From NCBI GenBank assembly GCA_015061815.1, contig SUVW01000011.1, positions 1-64,000 of the forward strand: a DNA stretch of 64,000 nucleotides. The letters are read 5' to 3'. The DNA is from Lentisphaerota bacterium (GTDB lineage Bacteria; Verrucomicrobiota; Lentisphaeria; Victivallales; Victivallaceae). Shown here in pieces: positions 35,473 through 44,494 of the stretch (positions within the stretch are counted from its first letter, which is position 1; the number at the start of each line of letters is the position of its first letter). A program made the position numbers and the translations under genes. Below the pieces are notes generated by a model that was not told where the DNA came from, did no database searches, and was given only the letters and a program-made list of their open reading frames with translations.

Positions 35473-37652
35473 AAACTCTCCAATGCAGTCCGGTTGATTA
35501 TCATATCCTGCCACTCTCTGGAAAGAGTCGCAAAACGGGCAGACCAACCGGAAACCCGGACCGCCAGATTCGGGAAACGGTCAGGATCTTTTTGTGCCTC
35601 TTTGAGGACCTCCGCATCGACCGTATCAATCTGCAGATACATTCCCCGCTTTTTCAGAAACACCCGCAGCACCTGTGCCAGAACTCCTGCCGCATCCGGC
35701 ACTTTGCGAAATCCGGCACTCAACCGCAGATCAAGCGGGCAACCATTGGGCATCCGGATGAAATTCATACGGCAGTAGGAATTCAGAACTGCGCTTAAAG
35801 AGGATTTATCGGTACCGGGAGTCGGACTCAAATTAGGAGCAAGGAAGCGGCCCTTATTCATCCCGAAAGCGGTCGCCTTGCGGTATCCGGCATAGCTTAT
35901 CTCTCTGCCGAATGTACTTACCCCGACCAGAGTTTTTATCTCATTGACCTGCCCGATACTTTCAAATATACCGGCGCAATCATCAAAAACCCTTTGCAGC
36001 ATCAAATCCGCTTCTTCATTATCATTGCCGTAAAAGGAGAGCGTATTGGAGATCTCTTTCTGCAAAAGTTCTTCTCCGTGCCAGTCATTATCAATGATCC
36101 GGATCAACTCCGTCAGCGGAATTTTTTTCTGTTCAAATACGATTTTCCGGATGGCATACAAACTGTTGGCCACATCAGGAAGCCCGCCCATATGCAAACC
36201 TTCCACCGCGTATTTTGCCCCGTGCAGAGTGTATGAACAACCGCTTTGACGGCACGAAGGCATCAACAGCGACAGAACCACATCTGCATGCGGATATGCT
36301 GTATCAGGATAACTGCCGGGGTCCCCGGCATTCTTGCCCTTCAGCGCAACTTTGGTCCGGATCTTCTCTTTCAGCTCCTGTGCCATAACTTTGACCCTGT
36401 CGAGAAATTTCCCGTACAACTCTTCAAAGCTGCACTCTGCTTTAATTTCAGTCAATACTTCCTGAAACGGCAAAAGAATATCCATCGGCTGATACGAGAA
36501 GCGGGTTTTCCCGGGAATGATTATTTCCCAGCAGCCGTCATTGGTAAAAGTTCTTGCTTCATCCTCCGGGAAATTCTGCCGGCGAAGTGCCTCTAAAATC
36601 ACCTCTTCATTATAAACCGACACGATACCGCCGCCAAGCAGCTGAACTTCAGCGATCTTGCGGAAAAGTTTATCAGAGGTGTATTTATTCAACCGCACAG
36701 TCACCGGATAATCACTTATGTGAAGCTCTTTCACCACATCAAGCACCAGAAAAGTCACTTCATTTTCAATATGCCTGCCTTCTGCATCAATACCGCTGAG
36801 AATGATATTCTGATAATACTGGGCATCTCCACCGGGGATTGAGCCGGCGGCAGCTTTCAACCCGAAACACCATTCAGAACCTTTTATCCAGAAGTGAGCG
36901 AGATACTCCCGGGCTTCCTGCAGAGAGATGATCCCTGCGGCCAAATCTTTTTCCAGATACGGTCCGAGCAATTCATCTATCCTGCCGATGCCCGGCCAAT
37001 TGCCGCACAGACGCTGAAACTCAAAAAAACACCATAATGACTGCAGTGCTTCCACAAAAGTTTCCGGAGGATTTTCCGGGACATTCTGCAAATTGACAAT
37101 TACTGACCGGATATTTTTTTCATACTTTTTATTTTCCGGCATTTCAAGCAGTTTCTGATATTCACCGATATATCTTCTGCACCAGATCCGCATAGCCCGG
37201 ATCGTGTGAAGTGTACCATTATAAAATGCGTGCTTATATTCCGGGGCATGAGATTTATAACCGTTTATCTCTTTTTCCAAACCGGAAAGACCGAGTTTGA
37301 CAGCATCAATAAAATCCACCGTTGTATGACTGATGCAGGAAAAATTATTTCGGCTTCCGGGGGCAGACAAAGCCGGTATCCGGTGGGAAATTGCCTCTTT
37401 TAACGGAGCATTGCCGGCGAGAAGTTCGGCCGGATTGATCTCAAGCGGCACTTTTTGAGCGATCAGCACCGCGCATTTGCCATGCCGTTCTTCGGCAGGC
37501 AAATCATATTCTTCCAGTGAAAAATCAGCCGGAAACATACGATCAAAATATTTACCGGTCAAATAATCAGCGGCCAACTGCAATGTTTCATCACAAAGTG
37601 TATATTTTTCACTCTTGAACAACGGGTTCAATTGTATGTTGCGACCATTCAT
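35469..37652 (-). CDS. Glycyl radical enzyme, pyruvate formate lyase-like family
   Basis: A 727-residue anaerobic radical enzyme. The C-terminal glycyl radical site is AVRVSGWSARF with Gly702. The active-site cysteine is Cys374 in TNDGCWEIIIPG; a GCxE motif with its glutamate is typical of the eliminating members (diol dehydratases and similar) rather than pyruvate formate lyase itself. GIGRIDELLGPYLEKDL is another family stretch. The substrate cannot be read from sequence. ATG 37652 is preceded by AAGGAG. It forms a two-gene operon with its activase; no microcompartment or aldehyde dehydrogenase genes are nearby. Such an enzyme implies strict anaerobic life. Confidence 0.9.
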   Translation of the reverse strand: MNGRNIQLNPLFKSEKYTLCDETLQLAADYLTGKYFDRMFPADFSLEEYDLPAEERHGKCAVLIAQKVPLEINPAELLAGNAPLKEAISHRIPALSAPGSRNNFSCISHTTVDFIDAVKLGLSGLEKEINGYKSHAPEYKHAFYNGTLHTIRAMRIWCRRYIGEYQKLLEMPENKKYEKNIRSVIVNLQNVPENPPETFVEALQSLWCFFEFQRLCGNWPGIGRIDELLGPYLEKDLAAGIISLQEAREYLAHFWIKGSEWCFGLKAAAGSIPGGDAQYYQNIILSGIDAEGRHIENEVTFLVLDVVKELHISDYPVTVRLNKYTSDKLFRKIAEVQLLGGGIVSVYNEEVILEALRRQNFPEDEARTFTNDGCWEIIIPGKTRFSYQPMDILLPFQEVLTEIKAECSFEELYGKFLDRVKVMAQELKEKIRTKVALKGKNAGDPGSYPDTAYPHADVVLSLLMPSCRQSGCSYTLHGAKYAVEGLHMGGLPDVANSLYAIRKIVFEQKKIPLTELIRIIDNDWHGEELLQKEISNTLSFYGNDNEEADLMLQRVFDDCAGIFESIGQVNEIKTLVGVSTFGREISYAGYRKATAFGMNKGRFLAPNLSPTPGTDKSSLSAVLNSYCRMNFIRMPNGCPLDLRLSAGFRKVPDAAGVLAQVLRVFLKKRGMYLQIDTVDAEVLKEAQKDPDRFPNLAVRVSGWSARFATLSREWQDMIINRTALESL

Positions 37653-37705
37653 AATATTTTCTCCTTGTATGAATTGCTGCACCTGGTCATAAATATACAC
37701 CTTTT

Positions 37706-37734
37706 TACATATAATTCTCCGCGTTTTTTATCAA
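37706..37734 (-). promoter_or_regulatory. Possible promoter of the glycyl radical enzyme operon
   Basis: Minus strand TTGATA (37729-37734), 17 bp, TATGTA (37706-37711). A TATATT lies a little downstream but without a matching -35 box. Confidence 0.4.
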
Positions 37735-37767
37735 CTTTTGCGCATATTTTTTCTTTTTTTACATTTC

Positions 37768-37812
37768 CAAAAAAACTCCGGCACCGGAAGGCAGTGTTGC
37801 TTCCGGCCGGAG
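37768..37812 (-). terminator. Terminator after the TIM-barrel isomerase gene
   Basis: On the minus strand CTCCGGC...GCCGGAG (37776-37812), with an inner CGGAAG/CTTCCG pairing, is followed by seven T. It sits just after the stop at 37836. Confidence 0.82.
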
Positions 37813-37835
37813 CAGATTATCGCTGAATATTCCGG

Positions 37836-38753
37836 TCAGAATCCGAGCTTGCGGAAAGTTTCAGTCAGACGTTTTATGGAATAACCGCCCACCGGAGCAA
37901 GCAGTTTGCCGGCCCAGTTTTCGCCCCAGTCCAAACAGACTTCGGTCTGGAAACTCTCCATTTCCGGGCAGGCGCGCAGTTTGGGCATAAGTTTATCCCA
38001 ATCGATCGTGCCGTCAAAAGGCATTCCATGCAAATCGCCGTAACCGTCATTGTCGTGGATATGGCAGGTCACGATCCTTGACTGCATGGTTTCCAGCGCG
38101 TTGTCTTCCGGTTCGACTCCGTTTTCCCACCAGCATTTTTCAAAATATGGTTCATACTTATCCGGAGTTTTACCGGGAGCAGTACTCATGCAGTGAGCAT
38201 GTCCGGTATCGTAGCATGCTCCGATATTGGGGTGATCGCCGAAGTGATTTATCAAACCCATTACTTCTTTAGCTGAATTGGGTTTTTCAAAACTGTTTTC
38301 CACCGCGATGATCATGCCGAGTTTTTCGGCAGCAGGCAGAAGTTTTTCCAGAGATTCCAAAGCGAGTTGACGCAGAGTTTCCAGCGGCACGCGATCATAA
38401 CAATATTCGGCCGCGCCGACATGAACGACATAGCTTTTGCAGCCGAATCCGGCGGCGATATCCATAGCTTTGATATGATCCTGCCACATTGCCGGACGGC
38501 GGGCCGGATCGGAAGTATTCAAATCAAACCCCCTGCCGTCAAGACCGTGAACGGCAGAAAATTTCACCTGCATATCCGCACAAAGTTTTTCCAGAAATTT
38601 CACCTGCTCCGGATCATTGATCATCCTGTCCAGCAGCCCGTTGGTGATCACAAAGCGGTCACAGCCATTATCCGCGAACTCCCGGACCACACTGTAAAAC
38701 AGCTTGTCAGAAAGTTCTGTCCATTTATAGAAAAAGTGCAATTTCTGATCCAT
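37836..38753 (-). CDS. Sugar phosphate isomerase/epimerase family protein
   Basis: A 305-residue TIM-barrel of the AP-endonuclease-2/xylose-isomerase-like superfamily. Metal-site stretches: FSAVHGLDGRGFDLN, SYVVHVGAAEY, IIAVENSFEKPN, NIGACYDTGHAHC and VTCHIHDNDGYGDLH. It has its own promoter and terminator and so forms a single-gene unit. Substrate unknown. Confidence 0.88.
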   Translation of the reverse strand: MDQKLHFFYKWTELSDKLFYSVVREFADNGCDRFVITNGLLDRMINDPEQVKFLEKLCADMQVKFSAVHGLDGRGFDLNTSDPARRPAMWQDHIKAMDIAAGFGCKSYVVHVGAAEYCYDRVPLETLRQLALESLEKLLPAAEKLGMIIAVENSFEKPNSAKEVMGLINHFGDHPNIGACYDTGHAHCMSTAPGKTPDKYEPYFEKCWWENGVEPEDNALETMQSRIVTCHIHDNDGYGDLHGMPFDGTIDWDKLMPKLRACPEMESFQTEVCLDWGENWAGKLLAPVGGYSIKRLTETFRKLGF

Positions 38754-38830
38754 AATAAATTATACTCCCAACTTTTTTCTTCCGTCCCTCCTGCAGTCCG
38801 GGCTTGAATCATCCCGGAGTGCCTCCATCT

Positions 38831-38859
38831 AATATATCACTCCGAAACGAAAAAAACAA
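38831..38859 (-). promoter_or_regulatory. Promoter of the 37836-38753 isomerase gene
   Basis: Minus strand TTGTTT (38854-38859), 17 bp, TATATT (38831-38836). Confidence 0.55.
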
Positions 38860-38924
38860 TTCACCTGACAGTGGTAATATTCAAAAATTCCGGTTGGAAC
38901 GCATGGTTTTTTTGGAGGCAAAAC

Positions 38925-38953
38925 TTGAATCCGCAAAAATCCGATGATATATT
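38925..38953 (+). promoter_or_regulatory. Promoter of the lipoprotein gene
   Basis: TTGAAT (38925-38930), 17 bp, TATATT (38948-38953), ending 43 bp before the ATG. Confidence 0.65.
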
Positions 38954-38995
38954 AAACAGCGTTAAATTTCGAACTGCAAAAAAACAGGTAATAAA

Positions 38996-39394
38996 ATGGC
39001 CCAAAAATTTTTTAACATCTTTTGTGTAATGTTGCTTGTAATGATATCCGGATGCTCATTTTTTGCCCCTCCTACCCAAAATATTTACATCAATGGAACT
39101 CCGGCAGATGCAACTGTAATAGTTAACGGCAATACAGTCCAGATCCCGGCTGTACTGGAAGTGCCGCGCAATAAAAATTTAACGATCATAGCGCACAAAA
39201 AAGGTTTTAAGCCTTATAGCTCGACAACAGGATATTCATTGAGCACGATCGGCGTTTTAGATGCCGTTGGCTGCTGGTTGCTGTTGCTGCCGGGAGCCGG
39301 ATTGATCGCTCCGGGAGCATGGGAACTGATGAACGATAATTTTTATTATGTTCTGACTCCTGAAAAAACAGATACGGCGACAGTATCACAGTAA
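38996..39394 (+). CDS. Small lipoprotein with PEGA-like domain
   Basis: A 132-residue secreted lipoprotein. A hydrophobic signal peptide ends in the lipobox I-S-G-C with the lipidated Cys20. After it, YINGTPADATVIVNGNTVQ and a K-K-G-F-K-P strand resemble a PEGA-type beta domain, found in many surface proteins. A hydrophobic glycine-rich hairpin (LLLLPGAGLIAPGAWELM) near the C-terminus may re-enter the membrane. Function unknown. The reading frame behind it (39364-39846) may once have belonged to it or to a partner. Confidence 0.72.
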   Translation: MAQKFFNIFCVMLLVMISGCSFFAPPTQNIYINGTPADATVIVNGNTVQIPAVLEVPRNKNLTIIAHKKGFKPYSSTTGYSLSTIGVLDAVGCWLLLLPGAGLIAPGAWELMNDNFYYVLTPEKTDTATVSQ

Positions 39395-39846
39395 AAAATT
39401 TTGTTTTTGTTATTGTCCCGGATACTCTTATAAAAAATGTCTTCTCAATCGGAAAGCTTATTGTTTTCAGGACAGAATCGACCTGGACAGGCTGGGACAA
39501 TGAGGAAATCACTATATTCAAAGATAACAAAGGTGATTTTTTCCTAAAAGGACGTCCTTCCCGGAAGCAAACATTCCCCGATTTTACGCGAAATACCAAT
39601 GCAATAAAAAGAGTTCACGTCACGGAAGAGTGGGTGAACGGGATTTTTGAACGACTTGCGACTTCCCGAATCTCGGCATATCCGATGCTGTATACGGGAG
39701 AAGACGGAGGTTTTAAAGAACTTGAAATTGGAGATTATTGCGGAAAAGTTCATTACAGATGGTGGGCCGATGCTCCGGAAAGCTGGGAAATCCTTGAGAA
39801 AATCGCCGATGAAATATTCAATAAATTTTACAATAAAAAGAAATGA
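39364..39846 (+). pseudogene. Headless reading frame behind the lipoprotein gene
   Basis: An open frame of 160 codons runs from just after a TGA at 39361 to TAA at 39846 and overlaps the lipoprotein end. It has no ATG, GTG or TTG until GTG 39634, two thirds of the way in. The translation reads like a real protein (FVFVIVPDTLIKNVFSIGK, DNEEITIFKDNKGDFFLKG, YCGKVHYRWWADAPESWEIL). So the 5' part is lost, or it is reached by a -1 slip from the lipoprotein frame at the six-A run at 39363-39368. Short products from GTG 39634 (70 residues) are another option. I recognise no domain. Confidence 0.5.
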
Positions 39847-40145
39847 TTTTTCTGATCAGCTATCGTATTCCGGCAACTCTTCTATACTGCAAAATAGAAC
39901 TTGTGCAAGTTACAGCAAGGTTTCAGCGGCGGCTGTGTTGATATTCTTCGCCGGCATTTCATATTGCCGGATCGTCCGGCAGGTTCTTTCTGCGCAAGTC
40001 CGGCATTGCAGCGGACGCGGGATGCAAGATAATCCACACCGCATTTTTGATTTCTCCCCTTTATGTATTTTCCAACTCCTTTTTTAAGCAGCTGTCCGGG
40101 AAAAATTCCCGGACTTGGACGAAATCATGAAAACCTCTCAATTAT

Positions 40146-40283
40146 TGGCAATGTCCCAAATTCTGTGAAATTTGCATTCAACAACCGTTGATTGCAATAA
40201 TGGCTAACATAAGGATATATCACCGACATTATGATTTGTCAACCACACAATAGCGGTTTGATCCAACCGGTGGATGCATTGCG
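40146..40283 (-). repeat. Dispersed repeat R2 with built-in promoter
   Basis: Full-length copy of the R family, inverted relative to R1. On the minus strand it carries TTGACA (40037+200, i.e. 40237-40242), 17 bp, TATATC (40214-40219) and then the conserved segment with GCAATCAAC...GTTGAATGC, able to fold into a stem. The right end adds GTTTGATCCAACCGGTGGATGCA, which recurs at 48791-48814. Confidence 0.7.
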
Positions 40284-40673
40284 GGCATAAGTCTTTCGGG
40301 AGCTGAAGTTTATGTAAAAGAATCCATTGACAGATTCACCCGTTTGATCATTGCTGCATCCAAACGTATTTCAGAAAATCTGCATTAAAAGTGGCGTTTG
40401 GCAAAGTGTAAGGAAAATTTAAGCGGCGAAGCCGCGCTGTAATAACATCACCAACCATACTCCCGCCAGGGAGAAACTTCACGGGCAGCGAAGCTGACCT
40501 CTTCACAAGTGTAATGGAGCGTAAGCGGAATGAAATGTCTTCACAAGCAAGGCGTTGCCTGAGTTTTAGTGAAGAGCGGCTGTCGCCGCGTGAAGATGTG
40601 AAGAGCTTTTGCGATTGCCGCTTATGCGGCAAGTTGCCAAAAGCGTGAAATGAAGCCTTGCGGCTTCGTTCAC

Positions 40674-40701
40674 CAAAAATAAAAGCCGCCCTTTTGGCGG
40701 C
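40674..40701 (-). terminator. tmRNA terminator
   Basis: Minus strand GCCGCC-AAAAG-GGCGGC hairpin (40685-40701) followed by TTTTATTTTT, 11 bp after the tmRNA 3' end. Confidence 0.88.
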
Positions 40702-40711
40702 TTCTGATTTT

Positions 40712-41068
40712 TGGTGGAGGTGAGGGGAGTTGAACCCCTGTCCCAACGTGGCGTGATGAAGACATCTACATGCTTGTTCCATCTTCAATTGTTTTTCGTC
40801 CTCCGATTCGGCCAATGGACAGGCTTTCTTCAGACTATGCGTTCTTTGATCTCACAGAACTTCAAACGCCGAAAGTTTCTGCCAGGGCACTGATTGACGC
40901 CGCTTACACCCTAGCACCCGGTCAGGCACAGCGACGTGGCGGGATTATGCCGCCAATGCGTACTCTTCGTTCGCAGTTATTGTTTTAACCGGTGATTAAC
41001 GAGGCCAACGGTCATCCTCGGCATGCAATCAACCCAACACCGGCGCCGGTCGAATCCGGAACACCCCC
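40712..41068 (-). ncRNA. ssrA: Transfer-messenger RNA (tmRNA)
   Basis: A 357-nt single-chain tmRNA that rescues stalled ribosomes. The 5' GGGGGTG pairs with CACCTCC before the terminal ACCA to give the acceptor stem, and the 3' end has the T-arm GGTTCAACTCC. The 5' conserved GATTCGAC is present. The tag-encoding frame at about 40945-40977 reads A-N-E-E-Y-A-L-A-A then TAA, with resume codon GCG preceded by TAACT, giving the tag A+ANEEYALAA. It has its own promoter and terminator. Its partner smpB lies 3.4 kb away at 44495. Confidence 0.97.
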
Positions 41069-41089
41069 GGAGAATTACATCTTTGACAT

Positions 41090-41118
41090 AATATAACTCT
41101 TTACTGCAAATTTTTCAA
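41090..41118 (-). promoter_or_regulatory. tmRNA promoter
   Basis: Minus strand TTGAAA (41113-41118), 17 bp, TATATT (41090-41095), about 20 nt before the mature 5' end. Confidence 0.8.
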
Positions 41119-41261
41119 TGTTTTTATTTTTTTTGATCATATTTTTTATTTTAAAAACTTGACAAAGCCACGATCATAAGCTATTTTTGCCGCTATCATC
41201 CGGAGAAAGGAGCATCGGTAAAATGGTGAAATAATTTCAATCCCGCAGTGATTTTCCGTTT

Positions 41262-42557
41262 TTACGGATTATCCGCATTATTTCTGTTAACGGTGATCTC
41301 TTTGCGCAGCAACCGGATAAATATAAAAAATACCGGCATCAGCAAAAGCACTCCGCCGAAATACCAGCGGTAAGTAATTATTTCACCGCTTGTTCCACTG
41401 AATAATTCAGCCAACTTCAACAGCAGTGTACTCAACACACTGCCCAAGCCGCCGGAAATAACCCCGGTAGCCACCGAAATCACCATACTCGCGGCTATCT
41501 GCTGTTCTTTCGGGACTGTCCGCAAAAAATACTGCTGCAATCCCACCACCGTCACCACCATTCCCGCCGGACAGAGGACAAACGGCAAAAGAAAGCAGAA
41601 CCAGTAAAGCTTTTCCGGAGCAGCCAGCCAGAACACCGGGATCAAACACAATCCGGCAAATCCGCCGAATGTCACCATCCGGCCTCCGAAACGATCCGCA
41701 CTCTTCCCCAAAAAAGCACATATCGCGGTCGACGCGGCAAACTGTGCCAGCGAATAGAGCAAAGCCCCGGAATCGCTCACTCCATAACCGCGTTTCAACG
41801 TCAACATGGATATCGGTACTATCATGATCGCCGCAGTATTGCAGCACATTCCGGCGATCATCTGCCGGATGATATCCGGATTGCGGCACGCCTGATATAC
41901 AGCGGCAAACATCGGTTCACGGGCAGAAAGCATTATCGTCTGCGTTTCCCGTATCCGCCGGATCAGACTGGAACTTATCAATCCCAGTACCGCCCCGGCA
42001 ACGATCACCGAAGCAAGCACCCAGATGTTGCTGTTCCAATACAACAAACCGCTTATCAGCAGCAGTGCCAGCAAACCGCTGCCGTAAAAACAGCACCAGC
42101 AGCGGAACATGAAACTGCCCTGCTTGCTCTCCGGACATACTTCACCGACCAGCGGTTGGGCCATGACTACTCCCGCCGCCCGGAAGCCGTAAAACAAAAA
42201 TGCTCCGATGATCAGCAGCAGTGCCGCCGGGATTATTCCGAAATAGAATGCCGCCGGTGCAGCCGATGCCACAAGCAATGCGGCGATATTCCGGAATATC
42301 CAGAAATTTGCCTGACTCTCTGCCGCCCCGCTGCGGGCTGTCATAATCTTCCCCAGAGGCAGCAGCAAAAAACCCAGATATATCATGCTCCCCAAGACGG
42401 CGATCACGCTGTCAGGACACCCGACACGCACCGCCAGCAGCAAAATTACCGTTTCCCCCAGACACATGTAGGAAAAACCATTGAATACGTTGAATACCGT
42501 ATAATATTTTTGAGAAATACTCTGATCTTTGACTGTAAGCGGATGATCCAATATCAT
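41262..42557 (-). CDS. MFS-type transporter
   Basis: A 431-residue inner membrane protein with about twelve hydrophobic segments. The loop FRAAGVVMAQPLVGEVCPESKQ and the later LGKSADRFGGRMVTFGGFAG fit the major facilitator family (GxxADRxGRR-like loop between helices 8 and 9). The substrate is unknown. It stands alone with a TTGCAA-17-TATATT promoter at 42602-42630 and diverges from grpE. Confidence 0.8.
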   Translation of the reverse strand: MILDHPLTVKDQSISQKYYTVFNVFNGFSYMCLGETVILLLAVRVGCPDSVIAVLGSMIYLGFLLLPLGKIMTARSGAAESQANFWIFRNIAALLVASAAPAAFYFGIIPAALLLIIGAFLFYGFRAAGVVMAQPLVGEVCPESKQGSFMFRCWCCFYGSGLLALLLISGLLYWNSNIWVLASVIVAGAVLGLISSSLIRRIRETQTIMLSAREPMFAAVYQACRNPDIIRQMIAGMCCNTAAIMIVPISMLTLKRGYGVSDSGALLYSLAQFAASTAICAFLGKSADRFGGRMVTFGGFAGLCLIPVFWLAAPEKLYWFCFLLPFVLCPAGMVVTVVGLQQYFLRTVPKEQQIAASMVISVATGVISGGLGSVLSTLLLKLAELFSGTSGEIITYRWYFGGVLLLMPVFFIFIRLLRKEITVNRNNADNP

Positions 42558-42601
42558 GACCTTGCCCTTCCCGATAAAATATCCAGCATACCATTCGTGT
42601 T

Positions 42602-42630
42602 AATATACTTCACTTCCGGAGGCATTGCAA
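42602..42630 (-). promoter_or_regulatory. Promoter of the MFS transporter gene
   Basis: Minus strand TTGCAA (42625-42630), 17 bp, TATATT (42602-42607). Confidence 0.7.
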
Positions 42631-42671
42631 CTCAAAAAATACTTTTATCACCATTTTTCTTCCGGAAAAAC

Positions 42672-42699
42672 TTGATTTTTCTGCAAAAACATCTATATT
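42672..42699 (+). promoter_or_regulatory. Promoter of the grpE-dnaJ-smpB operon
   Basis: TTGATT (42672-42677), 16 bp, TATATT (42694-42699). No CIRCE heat-shock operator is visible nearby. Confidence 0.6.
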
Positions 42700-42746
42700 A
42701 ATTAGTTCAGCATATATTAGTAAATATTGTCAGGAAATAATTAATC

Positions 42747-43349
42747 ATGAAAGATAAAAACAAGCCGGAAGCCCCCCTGGGACCGGAAGAAAATGCCGAC
42801 AGCAAAGTAGATGAATTGCTGGAACAGGCTGAAGAAACCGGACAGAATAATGGATCTCCAGAAGTTTCAGAAGTTGACGCCCTCAAAAGTCAACTTGAGG
42901 AATTACAGGCGAAGTTCCTCTATCTGCAGGCGGAATATCAGAACTTCCGCAAACGCAGTGCCCGGGATATCAGCGATACCAGAAGCCGTACCGTTGCCGA
43001 TACGGTCATGCCGTTTCTGGGAATTGCCGACTTTCTGACGATGGCCCAGAGTGCCGCCGAAAAATCGGACAACCTTGAGGCCATCAAGCAGGGGTTGCTG
43101 ATGATCATTGCCCAGTTTGACAAAACTCTCGAAGAACTGGATATCAAAAAGTTTTCCGGCGTCGGAGCGCAATTCGATCCGGCTATCCACGATGCTGTCG
43201 GCAAAGAGAGCTCCGATTCAGTCCCGGAAGGATCGGTCATCCGGGAGTGGAACTGCGGTTACAGGATCGGGGAAAAACTTCTCCGCCCGGCCCGGGTGAT
43301 GGTCTCTTCCGGTCCGGCGGCTGCGGAGGAAGAAAGCAAAGAGGAGTGA
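42747..43349 (+). CDS. grpE: Nucleotide exchange factor GrpE
   Basis: A 200-residue DnaK co-chaperone that releases ADP. The acidic N-terminal 60 residues are followed by the long coiled coil (LQAKFLYLQAEYQNFRKRSA) and the beta domain with GAQFDPAIHDAVG and VSSGP at the end. It starts the chaperone operon; dnaJ follows 8 bp later. Confidence 0.96.
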   Translation: MKDKNKPEAPLGPEENADSKVDELLEQAEETGQNNGSPEVSEVDALKSQLEELQAKFLYLQAEYQNFRKRSARDISDTRSRTVADTVMPFLGIADFLTMAQSAAEKSDNLEAIKQGLLMIIAQFDKTLEELDIKKFSGVGAQFDPAIHDAVGKESSDSVPEGSVIREWNCGYRIGEKLLRPARVMVSSGPAAAEEESKEE

Positions 43350-43357
43350 TTTGACCT

Positions 43358-44491
43358 ATGGCAGATTATTATGAAACTTTAGGGATCGCCAAAAATGCTT
43401 CAGCCGAGGAGATAAAGAAGGCCTACCGCAAACTCGCGGTAAAATATCACCCGGACAAAAATCCGGGCAATAAAGAAGCTGAAGAAAAGTTCAAAGAGGT
43501 TTCTGCCGCTTATGAAACCTTGAGCAATCCCGACAAAAGACGGCAGTATGACCAATTCGGCCATGATGCCTACACCCGCTCCGGCGGCGGTGCCAATGCC
43601 GGCGGCTTCAATGCGCAGGATATTTTCAGTCAGTTTTTCGGCGGCGGCGGTTTCGGCGGCTTTGAGGATCTTTTCGGCGGCGGACGTCATGCCGACCCCA
43701 ATGCACCGCAACGAGGTGAAGATCTGCGCTATGCACTGGATATTGATTTTGAAGATGCCATGTACGGCGTGGATAAGAAAATCAATGTTTCCCGTTATGA
43801 ACAATGCCAAAGCTGTTCCGGTACCGGTTGCGCTTCTGGTTCCGGCAAAAAGAGCTGTTCCCGGTGCGGCGGCAGCGGTGTACTGAATTTATCCCAGGGT
43901 TTTTTCAGCGTGCGCCAGCCCTGTCCCAACTGTTCCGGGACCGGTCAGGTCATTGAAAAGCCCTGCCCGCAGTGTCACGGCCAAACCAGAGTGAAAACCA
44001 CTGTCCCGCTGCAGATACATATCCCGGCCGGGATGGATAACGGTTCACAGCTGCGTGTGCCGGGCAAAGGCAATGCCGGAGTTAACGGCGGAGCAAACGG
44101 AGATGTTTATATCATCACCCGTGTGCGCCCGAGTGATGTTTTTGAGCGTGACGGCAGCGATCTGCTCTGCGAAGTGCCGATCCCCTTTACTCTGGCGGCA
44201 GCCGGAGGAGAGGTTGATGTACCGACGATTTCCGGAAAAACCAAGATCCGGGTGCCGGCCGGGACCCAGAGTGATACGGTTCTCCGGCTCAAAGGCAAGG
44301 GTGCGCCGTCAGTTCGCGGTAACGGCCGGGGCGATCTGCATATCCGGCTGATCATCGAAACTCCCACCGGATTATCCGGAGAACAGCTGAAAATGCTTGA
44401 AAAATTCAATGCTTCACTGACGGATAAAAATCAGCGGATGCAGAAAAATTTTGCCGAAAAAGCTAAAAACTTTCTCCGGGGCGAGGATTGA
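43358..44491 (+). CDS. dnaJ: Chaperone protein DnaJ
   Basis: A 377-residue Hsp40 with all domains: J domain with [10 protein letters not shown], a long glycine/phenylalanine-rich linker ([15 protein letters not shown]), four zinc-finger repeats ([32 protein letters not shown]) and the C-terminal substrate-binding domain. Full length. dnaK is not in the window, so the operon is split from it. Confidence 0.97.
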   Translation: MADYYETLGIAKNASAEEIKKAYRKLAVKYHPDKNPGNKEAEEKFKEVSAAYETLSNPDKRRQYDQFGHDAYTRSGGGANAGGFNAQDIFSQFFGGGGFGGFEDLFGGGRHADPNAPQRGEDLRYALDIDFEDAMYGVDKKINVSRYEQCQSCSGTGCASGSGKKSCSRCGGSGVLNLSQGFFSVRQPCPNCSGTGQVIEKPCPQCHGQTRVKTTVPLQIHIPAGMDNGSQLRVPGKGNAGVNGGANGDVYIITRVRPSDVFERDGSDLLCEVPIPFTLAAAGGEVDVPTISGKTKIRVPAGTQSDTVLRLKGKGAPSVRGNGRGDLHIRLIIETPTGLSGEQLKMLEKFNASLTDKNQRMQKNFAEKAKNFLRGED

Positions 44492-44494
44492 AAT

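Larger units (their letters stand above)
39847..40711. other. 865-bp gene-less stretch before tmRNA
   Basis: No convincing gene. It contains a perfect hairpin GTCCGGG/CCCGGAC (40094-40114), repeat copy R2 (40146-40283), and a stretch at 40420-40700 packed with small GC palindromes such as GCGGCGAAGCCGC, GCCGCTTATGCGGC and GAAGCCTTGCGGCTTC, together with three copies of a CTTCAC-type hexamer context. The last part ends at the tmRNA terminator. It might be the remnant of an element once inserted next to tmRNA. Confidence 0.5.

Noticed and set aside
37632-37826. 64-codon plus-strand frame opposite the glycyl radical enzyme start
   Set aside because: It lies across the promoter and start of a well-supported gene and has low-complexity content.
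40348-40815. 155-codon open frame on the minus strand running through the tmRNA 3' end
   Set aside because: It overlaps the tmRNA and its terminator and has odd composition; it is a chance frame across structured RNA and palindromes.
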